From Vespa crabro (Eukaryota > Arthropoda > Insecta > Hymenoptera > Vespidae), in NCBI RefSeq assembly GCF_910589235.1, contig NC_060955.1, positions 4,121,001 through 4,185,000 of the forward strand: DNA of 64,000 bases, given 5' to 3'. Below the pieces are notes generated by a model, which had not been told where the DNA came from, did not search any database, and worked only from the letters and a program-made list of their open reading frames with translations. The translations under genes and the position numbers were made by a program. Shown piece after piece: positions 1 through 13,450 of the stretch (positions within the stretch are counted from its first letter, which is position 1; each line of letters starts with the position of its first letter).

Positions 1-2835
1 AATAAAAATGAATGAAATTTCATGTAACTTAAGAGAAAATATTTCAATAGAAATTAAATATATACCTATTTGTAATTTTAATTATACTTTAATTCTTTTT
101 AATATTTTAGGAATGAAAAATCATTATTTTGCAGGACTATTTTTAAATGTTCTCCCTTGAGTGATATCAAACAATAAAAAGGATTGTTGATAAAAATGAT
201 CGATAACGAAAAGAGTGTACGGTCACTTATTTTTCTTATAGAGAACGTACAGAAAAATACGGAAAGTCGGAAAAGTATGAGCAGGTGAATGGAGATGGAA
301 GAGGGTTGGAGGGGTACGCATCGGACAGCTATTTTGCAAGTAGATACCTGGCATTCCCTCGGGCTACCATAGAGAGCCCGCATATGCGCAATCCGTAGCA
401 CGTTCGAATGTTACACTTACACAAAAGCAGGAGAGATTGTGTGCACAGTGGGTGGCTCGTTGCTCGTCAATATACGCGCGTGCGTTCAACCCCGCGGCCG
501 ATGTATTCTCGATCATATCTCAAACCCGAGGAACAGTGGCGGCAGAGGAGATGGTTGGTCGACCGACCGACACGTCCCTACTAATTAACAATCGCTATTA
601 GCCGACTTGGTCAATTATACCTAAATTATTCTATCGGTGATACCATACCGATTCCATGCAGATTCATAATTTGTTAAAGAATGTTAAAAAATTTTCTTTT
701 GGATCATATTTTTCTATATATTATTATAAAGATATTATTTGAAAACAAAAAGAAACAACAAAATTGAGAAGAATTAAGAAATTACTAATAGAAAATTAAG
801 GAATTACTGCGAAAATTAAGAAAAAAAAAGAAAAATAATGTATATCTTCGAATACAGATATCAAGATCACAGAATGAAATGCAAAAAATTATTTATTGTC
901 AGAAGATAGTACCATTGTAAGTGCGTGAAATAAATTAGTTTAAAGTGTAGGATCTAAATTATCGAGTTACTGCATGCAGGTACCAATATCTTTGACCGCG
1001 TTTGCAAAAGCCGATAGTATTTACCTTAGACATCCCCGATGAAGGTACAATAAAGGCTTGGACTAACACGTTGAACTTACAGTACCTCAAAGCACTAGTA
1101 AACCTTGTCTGTGTATTTCACACATCTATACATATATACACATGTTCATATGGGTTAATAGCGGTCAAGACCGATAACGTTGGAAATTGTCTAATCCTTT
1201 GGCTAATCCTTGCTTAGAATTAGTAATTAGAATCCTTAGATAAACTCCAACAAAGGAAGATTATTTAGACATTAACGAGAGTAACATTTTCTCCGAGTTA
1301 TTTCTGTGAACCATATCAAGAGAAACGCGTTGAAACGATATAACATGGTGTAACAGGTTTAACGTCGACGAAGGTGTGCACGTCTGCAATCTCGAAAGTA
1401 AGATATGACAGAAGCACGTCGTTTCCTTTATAGCTGACACGGAATCAGTTCGAAATATTCTCTGGGATGTCATACTGTTGTCCGAGCGTAAAACGATAGG
1501 AGATTTCATAGTTTTACTATTTGAACACGTTATACCATAGAATTGGTATACCAAATATTTTAACATGAAAAATATCACAAGGGTATAGTGCAATCATTAT
1601 TTAAACTAAATGCTACTGTATCACAAAGTTTTGTTTCATCGAATATTGGAAATAATTTTCATGCTGGTATTTAGGATTTGTATTACATCACAGAATTCCT
1701 TTTAAATTTAAAATGATACGAGCACTTTCAAAATCATTGCTATCAATGATAACGATATCGATATTATCTACGTTACTATAGAATTTTCTATCCGTATTAC
1801 GTTCTATGATTTCGACAATGAAATTTCACCAAATATAACCATAATATCTCTAAAATTAATGACACGAAAATCAATGGTGTATACTAATTTATAAATTATT
1901 ATTTAATTTTATCAGATATGCGTGTTCGACCAAAGTAACGTGTATCACGAACTATTTATATTCAATATATTTTTTATTTCATTTCTTTCAGCTTTCTTTT
2001 GGCGTATGTTTATGCGCTGAAAACGCATATCGATCTAAAGAAATAAACCAGAGCCAAAGCGAGAAATGGACCGAAAGTTTGTTCTTTTCGATGCACGGAA
2101 AGTGGCATCGTTCAAAATTGAATGGATTCGATTGACGAGCTATATGTACAGTCAGTTGCAGAAATATTTCGACATTTTTTCGATTCGAATTTTTTTTTTT
2201 TTTTGTAAGCAAAGTGGTCTGACTTTTTCAGTACATGCATATGAAATTAGTATGCCATATGAAGTATGTAAACATTTTAAAGACAAATATCAAAATATAT
2301 AAATTTATTAACAATATGAATACTAATACGTGAAATTTTATTTTAATAAAAACAAAATCTTCTTTGATAATTCATTACGATTTGATAATTGCTGTTTCGC
2401 GTGTTATTACAATTTTATTGATATTATCGTTAAGTCGATATTCATATACTTACATATATTAATATCGGAGACTAACTAGTTCGATTTTCGTTCAGTTCTC
2501 AACAAGGGGATTTATCAGATTCGAATTTTGGAAGCAGGCTTTGTCGTTCATTGAATCATTTGACCAACGTCAATCGCATATTGAATCAATCTCCATCGCT
2601 CGCGCATATTTACCTCACGTAGCTGTTAATAGGCGGGAAATACCTTGCGACGTGAACAGAATTTCAAATATGATATTTACGCACAAGCGTTCGAAATGTA
2701 AAACTATAATTAAAATCATTAGATTTTCTAATTCAAAATTATTGTCCTTATATATGATATATTATATTATATACTATATTATATTGTATTGTGCTACATA
2801 TTATATTAGAATTACTCTCTATTATATATTATAAA

Positions 2836-2838
<3 letters not shown>

Positions 2839-2879
<41 letters not shown>
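2839..2879. repeat. (TA)n microsatellite
   Basis: About 20 uninterrupted TA dinucleotides, in a wider A/T-only stretch from about 2750. Confidence 0.95.
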
Positions 2880-2885
<6 letters not shown>

Positions 2886-4288
2886 TTATTTATTAAGTGT
2901 TTATAAAAACATTTTATGTCTAATATTATTCACATTATACTTCCTAATAGTAAGATTTTCATTAATTTAAAGACCCAATAATATCTCGTACTTCATTAAA
3001 ATGTACGAAACTTCTACTCTAAAATCTCTATAAAGTCGAGTTCTACATTCTGCGAACTCCAAAGAAATTTACTTATCAATTTACTTATCGCATTCAAAAT
3101 AGCTACACGAACCAATTCAAGGAAGGTAAACAGTTTAAGCACTTAAGTGAAGTCTCTAAATCTAACAAATTATTTCCAACGTTAGAAAACACAAAGCAAA
3201 TCGATTCTAAGTTTCAACTAAAATAGAGAGAATACTTTCGTATATCCAATTTATTCTCAAACGTAAAATGTTAAATAACCCGTAACTTACATTAGTCGAG
3301 AATATTTTTCTGAGGATATCTACATTGTAAGATCGCATTAGAAGTAATAAATTATATTATAAGAAAGCTTTTCCCTTTATCGTTTCCTTCGAGACGTTGT
3401 ATAGTTACGGTCCTGCTTCTTGGCGAAGCCTTTCTCCTCATTTCGAGGAGATCCACAATCTTTTCCCGCTAACTCGACTCCCACCATTTTCGTCCTTCTA
3501 TCTGCGAGTCATGTTGTTCAATTTTCTTCCATGCTTTTTAGACATGATAAATATTTTATTATCTCTAGGAATTCCTGGAAAAAATCTTGATTAAATCGGA
3601 TAGAATAGGTTTCTTAAAAAAAAAAAAAAAAAAAGAAAAAAAGGAAAGAAAGCCAATTCAAGAATATCTACTTTTCATTCTTTATGATCAATACGAAGAT
3701 CAATTTCGATGTTTATTTTATACGAAAATATACACGTTCAATTGGACGAATATTTCCCTTTAAAATCGCAATGCGCCTTTCCATTCTCCGAAATCGTCTT
3801 ATGACTGAACTATATCCCTTGGCATTTACGGAATGGACTCGTTAAAATTTGAACGCTTGGCTTTCCTATTATTCTCTCGTTAGTAATCTCAACGGGCCAG
3901 CTAGAAATTCAGGTACGTGTTTGTTGCCGAAAAGCAATCACGTTAACCCGTCTTTGCCTAGTCATTGTTAAAAGTTTAATTCTATGCTAATAAGAAAAAG
4001 ATAAACAACAAAATCGTTTTGGAAGAAATTGTCTAATAAAATGTAGCTCTGTATATATATTGATATATTAAACAGTTTCAATAGAGAGTTCAGTAATACG
4101 CACGAATAAACATACATACATACATCGATAGAGTGAATCATGATTATCTAAACTACCATCTATTTGTGTATTACTTAATTTTCCATTTAAAATGTCATTG
4201 AACAGGAAGGAAAATGAGATAACGTATAATCGGTTGTATACTCGACCTATTTATCCTCTATCGAGTCGTCTAGCAGATGTTTCATGAA

Positions 4289-4291
<3 letters not shown>

Positions 4292-4337
<46 letters not shown>
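4292..4337. repeat. (AT)n microsatellite
   Basis: About 23 uninterrupted AT dinucleotides. Translation gives a meaningless I-Y alternation. Confidence 0.95.
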
Positions 4338-4339
<2 letters not shown>

Positions 4340-6016
4340 CTTTCATTGATGTAAACATTGATTCATATATACGCATATGTTATCTTGATTTTATATGTTC
4401 GTTAGTTGAAATAAATAGATTCAGTTTATATTGGTACTCTGATACTCGTTATGAATATTCAAGAGTTAATTAATTATTGATAATTATTTTTCGTATTTAT
4501 AATTATCAAAAATAGAAATGTATTACTAAAAAAATATTTATTTTCGTCGTTTTTAAAATGTTTCATTAACCGTATCATTTCTTTTTCGATGAAAAATTAA
4601 AACCATTCGAAACTGTACCATGGAAATATGAAATAACTGAGAAATTATTTTTCACGTATTGATAAAAAGTTCTTATATAGTTTTGCTAAAAGTTAAATAA
4701 TGTAAAGTTATTAAATTAATGCTGACATGTAAATTTCACGAATGATCGACAATCATTGTTTCTTGTATTTATTTAATAAAATTAATCACTTGAGAATATC
4801 TCTATATTATTATTCGATATCAAAGATTTTAAATAGATCTTAATTATATTACGCATAAGTAAATTTGTGAATGTCTATTTATTGATACAATACATACCTA
4901 ATTATTAAAAAGTACAAAAGAGAAGAGCCAAATTGTTAAAAATTTTATCTACTACGAACAACACCAAAGATCAAACGTAGGTACCATCTAACTTGGACGA
5001 CGATCAGCGAGCGAATGTTAGTTGAAATACAAACAGTAGGTAGATATATATATATATATATATACAGAACGTAAACTCGCAATGTTGGCATTGATCTCAT
5101 TTGGTTCGATGTTTCTTAGTTTCGTCCTACCTCTTGGCTTCACCAAAGTTTACGAACTAACCTATTTACTAAATTCGAATGTAAATCGTCTTTCCATCGA
5201 ATGACTTTTCTCATTTAGAAAACTTTGAAGGATTCAATTTTTTGATTAGCATTTTTACCATAATATTTGACAAATCTTAAAAATTAAAATCATCATGTCA
5301 AATCGAACGTTATCTTAAAAATCTTTTTGCACTCTGAATAAAAACTATCCATGATATTGGAGACATTGCTTGTTCTTCGTATTTTCAGATATTTTGCATG
5401 CGATTCCGAAATCACAGCAAACGTTAGCCCCTGTCGTGCAAGGTAATCCGGAAAATCGAAGAGTTTATGCAAAATTATTTAAATCACCGTACTTTCTCTT
5501 TCAACTCAGTCGTACGAAGATATTCATATAGTTTCTACGTATCTTGCCGATGCTCTTAAAGTTAGTTTCTTTTTTTTTTTAATATTGAATCCCTTTGTTT
5601 CCGTGATAAGGATAAGAAGAAAAGAAAAAAAAAAAAAAGATTTATTCTTGCAGTATAATATTTGTATTACGACAAAATTGTAGCGTCCTAATAAGCTCAT
5701 TTTTAAATAAAATTATATCTTATACTTGATTCTTAGATGACGATGACAAATATTGCTAATTTTAAGTATATTTTTAAGTTACAGCGAAAGATAAAAGAAG
5801 AAGACAATCAACTAAAATTTCTTCCAGCTCTCCCCACCCCCTCTCTCTCTCTCTCTCTCTATCTCTGTTTCTCTTTCTCTTCGTCGGCTTTCTCTTGGTA
5901 CATTCCTCGTACATAGTATACCTCAACTCTCTTAGTACCTTCTCCATTGGTAGAGATCTTCTTGACGGTTGCCCGAGAGGAACGAGACGCCGAGACTCGA
6001 GAGCCATGAAATATTT

Positions 6017-6049
6017 CGACCAGCAGCTATTAATCGCGGCTGCTGATCG
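6017..6049. other. GC-rich hairpin, 11-bp stem with one mismatch
   Basis: The left arm at 6017-6027 ends in CAGCAGC and the right arm at 6039-6049 begins with GCTGCTG. Ten of eleven positions pair, with a single C/A mismatch at 6020/6046, around an 11-nt AT-rich loop. The stem is too short for a typical microRNA precursor. Confidence 0.5.
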
Positions 6050-6662
6050 TTCGTGCAGAAGTAACGGCCTTATACCCGTAAAATAATTCATGCCGCGTAC
6101 TCTCACCGTCCGATGATTTATTTCGCGTGACAGCCAGGATATCTTCCTACGGTATCCTCCCTTCAGACCTATCCACGAATTTATATCGCATTACGTTCGT
6201 TAAGCGAATTCCAACGTTGATTTTCCTAAGTTTCGAAATCGTCGCCAACTGAGAAGAGAATGTATTACGTACAATGATACTATTTGAGGTTGTTACACAA
6301 TCGATTAGTAAAGCCAATCGAAATTGAGAAAATCAGCTTCATATCGATCGGCTTGTAAACCGTTTCCAATTTAACCAATCCAAGATTACGATCATACGAA
6401 ATATTCATCAAGCCATGTTAATCGAAACGCAATTTGATACGAGTCAAACGCTAATCATTGAACCATTCTCTCTAGTCATGGCTTGACCAAGCGTAACGTT
6501 TGATAATTTCGTGATGCTACGTGCGCATAGAAGTGTGCTCACATGGAAATTATTATCTATAAAAAAAATGAAAATTCTTCGAAATCTATTTCCATTAATA
6601 TTTATCCTAAATACAATTTTGTTTTCTTTTTTTCTTTTAATTAATATAATAGACCTTCTTCT

Positions 6663-6666
<4 letters not shown>

Positions 6667-6729
<63 letters not shown>
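6667..6729. repeat. (TC)n microsatellite
   Basis: 63 bp of TC repeat with one TTTC interruption near 6711. Confidence 0.95.
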
Positions 6730-7230
6730 GAAATCGCAAATATTAGATCGTTGGATAATTTTCGGATAAAATTAGGATTGATATTATTTCAAAAAATAAT
6801 TATATTTCATTAACAACATATTGATCATTAATATTTACAATTTTTCTTCAGTGAACAGATAGCTTGTCAATTAAAAATCAAAAGTAATTAGAAAACGATT
6901 TAACACAAATATTTTAAAAGAGAATGGTAGTAGTTATAATCCATATGTACCTATATAACGATAAAAAATGCAAGGAAAGCTCTATCGGGCTTTCACATAG
7001 ATTTCGATCGCGAGAGGATTTTATTAAATCCACCTCTAGGATCGGAGCGCATCAGGGCTCAGCGGATCGACGAATCTCGACCGAACGAACGATAAACGAG
7101 CTGAGAAGTACTGCCTCGGAAAGGACTGAAGGGTTTTTTGTTCGCTTACAAAAAGCTACGCTTTGGATATCTCTCCTAGGTATTTCACCATGCTTTTATC
7201 CTCGTGGGTAAAATCGCGAAAAGGTCTTTG

Positions 7231-7232
<2 letters not shown>

Positions 7233-7276
<44 letters not shown>

Positions 7277-7315
7277 TTCTCTGTCTCTCTCTATCTATCT
7301 ATCTATCTATCTATT
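7233..7315. repeat. Compound (CT)n and (CTAT)n microsatellite
   Basis: A CT run (7233-7270) is followed after a short imperfect gap by a CTAT tetranucleotide array (about 7290-7315). Confidence 0.9.
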
Positions 7316-7489
7316 TCTCTCTTTTTCTCTCTTTCCCTTTCATTTTCCCAGCACGTGCGAGTGAATACACGGCGACTTTTCTTTCTTCTGGTGTCTTGCT
7401 CCTCGAAATTGACGAAAGCACGTCGATTCGACGGTGCGAAAGTTCGCATGCTTGGAATAGCAAAATGGAGAAAGAAAAAGAATATATAT

Positions 7490-7530
7490 GTGTGTGTGTG
7501 TATGTGTGTATGAGAGAGAGAGAGAAAGAA

Positions 7531-7565
<35 letters not shown>

Positions 7566-7566
7566 A
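7490..7566. repeat. Compound (TG)n(GA)n microsatellite
   Basis: A TG run is followed directly by an imperfect GA run (7512-7566), so purine-pyrimidine alternation switches to homopurine on the + strand. Confidence 0.9.
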
Positions 7567-7749
7567 AGGCGACTGTGAACACGTAAGACGTCATCGACGC
7601 TCTCTTCAATGAACCCTCGGAATAATAGACGAATATAAATGCGGAAGAGCGCTCGTACACGAATGAGCCTTTTCGTGAGCAAGCACGCGAAAGCACGAAA
7701 GAGAGCAGCCTCGAGTTTTCCTATACATATATCTACTTTATATACGTAT

Positions 7750-7753
<4 letters not shown>

Positions 7754-7787
<34 letters not shown>
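7754..7787. repeat. (AT)n microsatellite
   Basis: About 17 AT dinucleotides, flanked by imperfect TATACG and TACATA repeats. Confidence 0.93.
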
Positions 7788-7790
<3 letters not shown>

Positions 7791-8834
7791 AATACATACA
7801 TATCTACCTTCTCACCAAAATTACATCATCGTGCAAACGAGTGGTTAACGTACGCCTTTATTATGAGCTAACCGGCCGATGTGTTCCCGAGACAAAGAGT
7901 TTCTCTCGCTCGTCTTTTGGTTAAATTCGGTAAACCGATGTTGCTGGCCTCGCTCGCTTAAAACGAATTTAACCTTTTGGAAGCATACTGTGCGTACTTT
8001 CATTCATTTTCAAAAATCTCCGAAAATTTCTATGAAGATGAACGACTGACGTCGTGTTTCCTACGGTCGATTAACAATACAAGATAATTCTATTGGGAAT
8101 AGAAAATATGAATCGACATTTATATTTAATTCTAATTGTAACCAAAAATTTTCTAAAAGAAAGTACTATTTATTGTTTTTTTTTATCCGTTTATTTTTCA
8201 TTTTCTCTCTTTTTTCTTTTCTTTTATTTTTCTCCTTTGTTATCTTTTACATATGACATGATGGCAAAATAAAGTTTTCATTTTTACGCATGATATACAA
8301 ATACAGGGAATTGTTTTGTCCTCCTCCGCTAAAACTCCAATTGATGTTAAAAGTAATGCTCTCGTAAAGTTGACTCTTTACACGTATGCCTTTTTAAAAT
8401 AGAGAGGATTTCGGTTACGTTTTGCGACATCTTTATTTTACATTTCGCCCCTGCCACTGTAACGTGTTTGCTCCCATCATTTTTATGAAATTCTTCGTTT
8501 GTACAGAAAATTTCTATTCACTCTACCTATTTACATAGATTGCTCGAAAAAAAATATCAACCGTTATTGTTGAATGAATTTGTCCTAGCACAATAAGATA
8601 ATTTTTTTAAGTTCTTTAAATTTTTATTATGTGACGTAATTAATTTATTTTATAGCTAAATAAAATGTCAAAACAATGCCAAACTATTCGCATTAATATA
8701 ACTTCATTTAATTTGTAAGAATAATTAAGCATAATTAGACCATGAATGAAATAATTTTGAACGTAAAAATATTTAGCTGAAATCGATTTTATATTTTGTT
8801 AGGTTGGAATTCTATCTATTTATCTCTCTCTTTT

Positions 8835-8841
<7 letters not shown>

Positions 8842-8870
<29 letters not shown>
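8842..8870. repeat. (CT)n microsatellite
   Basis: Uninterrupted CT run within a longer pyrimidine tract (about 8813-8887). Confidence 0.92.
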
Positions 8871-8876
<6 letters not shown>

Positions 8877-9093
8877 CTTTCTTTTATTCGTCATTCAAGC
8901 ACACGATCGCGTCATTTGCGAGGGACGTTTAAACTGTGCGATCGTTATTACAGACCAACTATATTTTGGTCCACTCTCAAGTTGTCTTCCTACGATTGGA
9001 TCTGATACTCTGAAATTGACTACCCTATCTAGCAACTACAATTATTGTCGTGCTTCTTCCTCTCCTATCTCCTTTCCTTGCCTAAACCACACT

Positions 9094-9247
9094 TCTCTCT
9101 CTCTCTCTCTCTCTCTCTCGCTCTCTCTCTACATATATATATATATATATGTATATTATATATATATGTGTGTGTGCGTGTGTAGTGTGTATATATATAT
9201 GTGTGTGCGTGTGTAGTGTGTATATATATATATGTGTGTGTGTATAT
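9094..9247. repeat. Complex CT/AT/TG microsatellite with a duplicated block of about 31 bp
   Basis: A CT run passes into AT and then into a higher-order repeat. A block of the form (TA)n(TG)n CGTGTGTAGTGTG occurs at about 9159-9190 and again at about 9191-9221, then a third partial copy follows. The duplication is larger than simple dinucleotide slippage. Confidence 0.85.
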
Positions 9248-9330
9248 CTGTTCTATGATCCTCCGAGTATAAATTTTCGTTCTGTAACTAACAAGCGATT
9301 CAGCTTTACGAGATTTGATCTATCAGCGTG

Positions 9331-12300
9331 AACTATATTCGAAGATATATCTTACGTTCCCTTCGAACATATCAAACTATAAGATTATCTTTCGATTGGA
9401 TTCGTAGTGTATATATTATATCAGAGAACAATTAGTGAATCAAAAGGAAATACGTGAAATATGGTATTAATAAAGCGAGCTTGTAAATCTTGTCGATTCG
9501 TAACGAAATTAAAATTCTTAACGAGTTTTAATATTAATCCATTAAATCGTTCGATTTTCATGTTTCGATCTTCAAACATTCTCAATTTGAAATAATTTAT
9601 TGACGGATCTTGATTATTAAAAATTGTAGAAACTTCAAAATGAACAATTGAAAACCACGGCGAAGTAGGTTAAACGAAACATTTTTCAAACCTTATACAC
9701 CCGTCTAAATGAATAAAGAAAATTTTTATAAAAAAGAAATTTTACCGATGAATAAAGTGGTAAACGTTGGGTAAAATGAAAGAAAAAAGAAAAAAAGAGA
9801 AAAAAAAAAAGAAGAAAGAAACGAACTACGAAGTACTAAAAATTCATAGGAAAAGCTTTAGTCGGTTCACACTGGCAATGAAAAGCGGTTATTAATATTC
9901 CAAACGTACGATAAAAGAAATATCGTTTCCGAAGTTATTTCCCGTCTACAAATTGCCGGAACGCAATGGAGGAATATTTGAAACGTAGCAGATATGTAAG
10001 CATTATAGAATCGTGTCATGCCACATGAACGTTGCTTCGAGATTAACAATTCTCCGTGCCATTTCCATGGGATTCTATCGGATTGCACTCGCGATTGGAC
10101 CAGGCCCACTCTGTCACATTCAACACCTGTCGTTACCCGTAATACCCTGTCTTCCGGTTTCCGTCTATTTCCGTCTCTGTCTCGGGATATCAGAGCCAAA
10201 ACGATCGAGCTTAATGCCTTCGCGGTACCAACGTGCACAATGTGAAAGTAGATTATAGCTCACGGCTCGTGAAAGTTCAATAAGCCATGATAGTGAATTA
10301 TCGTCCCTTCGGAACTAGGGCGTGTGCTCGCACCTATTACTACCACCATCATCATCACCACCACCACCACCACCACCAACACCACTGCCAGTATCATCTA
10401 CCAGCACCACCCTTTTGCACACCAGAATATTCTCGTCGCGCATTAAGCTCGACACCTAACGGCTGGTAATTCCAAAGAAAGATATTTTATAATCGGCACG
10501 CGCTACTTTGCTCTATCTTATTATCCTTCTCATACTTCTTCTTTATCTAAATGGATGATGAATACATTTTCCATTCTACTTTTTTATTCGAAATAAGATA
10601 ATACAGGAGAAATAAAGTAATACGGTAACACTCTTCGAGAGAAGTAAAATAAAGTATCTATCAATTCTATACGTATTACGTTGTAAACGTAAATTAGGTA
10701 ATATGTTTTTCGAGCTAAAGCGATTCAGCATTCTTAGCAATAAAATATTTTTACGAAACATTACACCGTAAAACAAGATAGAATTCCTTAAGTACGAGTT
10801 CTATAGTACTATAATTCTATAGTTCTATAGTACTAGTTTCGACGAACTATCGTTTACAATCCTGACTATACCTAATTCACGATCTTTACGGTGCTGACTC
10901 GACGCTGCGAACGTGGATCGATATATCATTCAACCTGAGCTGGATCAGCACTCTTCGATGTATTACTTTTGTTAGACATTAAAGCTCCTACCGCACAGAC
11001 ATTCTTAGATATTGGCAATATCAAATGCCAAGAATTTATCTGCCTATTTTATTTTACCAGTATATTTACTTACAAATATAAAATCTTTTCAATAATGTCG
11101 ATTGTATACATTTTTTAATATACTTCAATCTTTTCACTTACCATCTCCATTTTTCTTTTTTTTTTTTTTTTTTTTTTAATATTTCAAAATAAGAGCTGAA
11201 AGAACAAATAGACAGTTTCATTGTTTTTATCCAGGACATTTTCGATTTCGTATATCTCGAAATATTAACAAATATGTTTATTTGACATAACAAACAAAGA
11301 GAATATTCCGTCCTGATTTATTTAAGCCCTTCGACATTAACTTTGGCTTAATGCGAGCTCACGTGGGATACATTGACCATTAGGAAGGGATGTTGAAAGC
11401 TTGTATGAATAATTAACGAGAAGTTATAATTATTGCCTTCACCATGTACTACATACCTTTATAGCCACGTTTAAGATTAGTCATTCAGTATAAAATATTC
11501 AAATTAAGCTTTAAGTACCTGAGATCAGTTAGAATGAGAAAGGAAAAAGTCATTATTAACTATGCGTATTAATTATTGGACTTTCTACGTATGTCATAAC
11601 AATAAATATTCAAAGTTATTAGAGAAAAAGAAAATAATAAATCAAAGTAAGTTTCGATTGTCCATCGATCAACAAAGTTAAATGGATGTGCTTTGATTCC
11701 AATAGAGAATCGTAGTTTCGTTCGGGAAATATTGAATGAAGTTGAGCATCCGAATTGACCATCTGTGCTACATAAATTCTCGAAACTATCCTCGAAGCGA
11801 GGATATGATTGGAATCTTCGCAAAAAATACTGTCATCACGTGACACTGAATCGATGTAGGTCAGTTCTTTCGTTGAATGAGAATCGAAGTGAGCCAATCG
11901 AATTGTGATATTTAAAAGAGTGTATCTTCGCAAAGAGAAGTCATAGAGAGTTATGAAGACCGAACTATCGACATTTTTCTATTTGAATATACGACCATTT
12001 CTTTTTGAATATATACTTTATAAATATTGTATTTAAATGTACTAAATATAAAAAGCATATATACTTTATTTAACTAAATGCCTTTGATTCAAATTTTCTA
12101 TTAATTTACAATATTTCGAAAGAACAAAAGACAACCTATGGAAAATATTAATCATTCAAGTTTAACAATACGAATTAATTAAAAAATAATTAAAGTAAAA
12201 TTGATAAAGTGATAACGTTGTCCAATAAAGGTAAAACATTTAGAAGAATAAATATCAATTCAGAAATTATTACGACGTATCAATGGCAAGATAATGAAAT

Positions 12301-12623
12301 GATAGAAAAACATTAAAGTCGAATTCAGGAGTCTTTGAAAAATCTGAATTTGGAAATAGATAAAAATCTTCGATCAAGACAATTAATAACAAAACATATA
12401 CTTGAGTGTATCAAATATCTAATAATATGTGAATACAGCATTAATGTAGGACTATCTAAAACAGACTGGTCATTCATACGACTATGAACCATTGAAAATC
12501 AGTCACTTCATTCACTCCCGTTACTGCACCGTAACGAAACTCTGGGAAAATCAATAGCGACGCGACCGACGAAATATAACAGCGATGTGAAAGGTCCTTC
12601 CTTTCGTGTCACAGTGGATAATT

Positions 12624-12654
<31 letters not shown>

Positions 12655-13240
12655 GGAAAATAAAAAAAAAAGAGAAAAAAAAGAAAAGAAAAAAGAACGG
12701 AAGAAAAGAAATGGAGGAAAAAGAAAAAAAGCATGAAAAAAACATAACAAATACTAAAAAAATCTCAAAATGTAGCTTTCCATAGAGAAATCTCGTTCAC
12801 CTGTTGTTGTATACACGACGTTTGTTAGTTACTATACTGAAAAGATGGATAATCGTCGGCGCATACGAAAAAATCGTGCATACGCAGTTTGTATTAACAT
12901 TTGGTTGATAAAAGAAAAAAAAAAACCTAAAGGAAGAGTTCAGTATGATAAGGATGGACAAGTGTCTCATGTGTCAATTTTTATTATTATTATTATTATT
13001 TTCTAAATAATGTTTGCCCTAAAATGTCGTACTGTGAAATTTCAGATCTCTAAACTCTCTAAAACGATACTTTTTAATGTTTGGAACAAATTCGTAAAGC
13101 GTTCGCTTTTTATTATATTTTTTCAAATGCATTTGATTATTCTCAATGAGCCAACACCCTCTTCAATACGAACCAAACGAAAGACAGATTGACACATAAA
13201 CAAGCCAATAGGATACATTTCTAAACAGGACAAGTCAGGG
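9331..13240. other. Upstream non-genic region C
   Basis: No gene is recognised. Overlapping frames on both strands at about 9867-10258 (up to 123 codons) have no recognisable domain and conflict with each other. Also present are a CAT/CAC trinucleotide repeat (10342-10386), a cluster of CTATAGT motifs with the palindrome ATAGTACTAT (about 10800-10840), a poly-T block at about 11155-11178 and an A-rich tract at 12624-12750. Confidence 0.6.
10342..10386. repeat. (CAT/CAC)n trinucleotide repeat
   Basis: ATC and ACC triplets run about 45 bp with minor interruptions. One frame reads as polyhistidine, but the surrounding frame is not coding-like. Confidence 0.85.
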
Positions 13241-13250
13241 TACGGCAAGA

Positions 13251-13450
13251 CAATATCAAATAGAATCAAATAGAAACGAAAATAATCGAATAGAATCTAA
13301 TAAGATCGAATCGGGCAAAATATAATCGAATAGAATTTAATAAGACCGAATCGGACAGAATATAATCTAATAGAATCTAATAAGATCGAATTGGACAGAA
13401 TATAATTGAATATGATCGAATAAGATCGACTAGGATTAAATGTGACCAAT
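13251..13450. repeat. AT-rich array with 10-bp periodicity and a 40-bp higher-order unit
   Basis: Successive decamers share one pattern, for example TAGAATCTAA, TAAGATCGAA, TCGGGCAAAA, TATAATCGAA. This set of four recurs with few changes at 13291-13330, 13331-13370 and 13371-13410, then decays to 13450. The decamer periodicity extends left to about 13251. The 10-bp spacing is close to one helical turn, so AA/TT steps fall on one face of the DNA. It looks like a small degenerate satellite built by nested duplication. No coding potential is evident. Confidence 0.9.

Larger units (their letters stand above)
1..5700. other. Upstream non-genic region A
   Basis: No gene is recognised here. Open frames on both strands are short (under about 110 codons), lack a recognisable domain and look like chance. 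The stretch holds TA microsatellites (2839-2879, 4292-4337, about 5045-5064), an A-rich tract near 3617-3650, and a GC-richer patch at about 420-570 that includes a GGTCGACC palindrome with GACC repeats. It could be intergenic or an intron of a gene starting outside the window; the sequence does not decide. Confidence 0.6.
5701..9330. other. Upstream non-genic region B, microsatellite-rich
   Basis: No gene is recognised. The region is dominated by CT, GA, TATC, TG and TA microsatellites. Between them are GC-richer islands (5900-6100, 6980-7200, 7565-7720) whose frames encode nothing recognisable. A hairpin lies at 6017-6049. The palindrome GACGTC within GACGTCA (7587-7593) is followed 41 bp later by TATAAAT (7634-7640), a promoter-like pairing with no coding exon attached. 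Confidence 0.55.

Noticed and set aside
9867..10258. Overlapping frames of 75-123 codons on both strands
   Set aside because: Neither strand resembles a known family, and the overlap suggests a chance absence of stops in a GC-richer patch.
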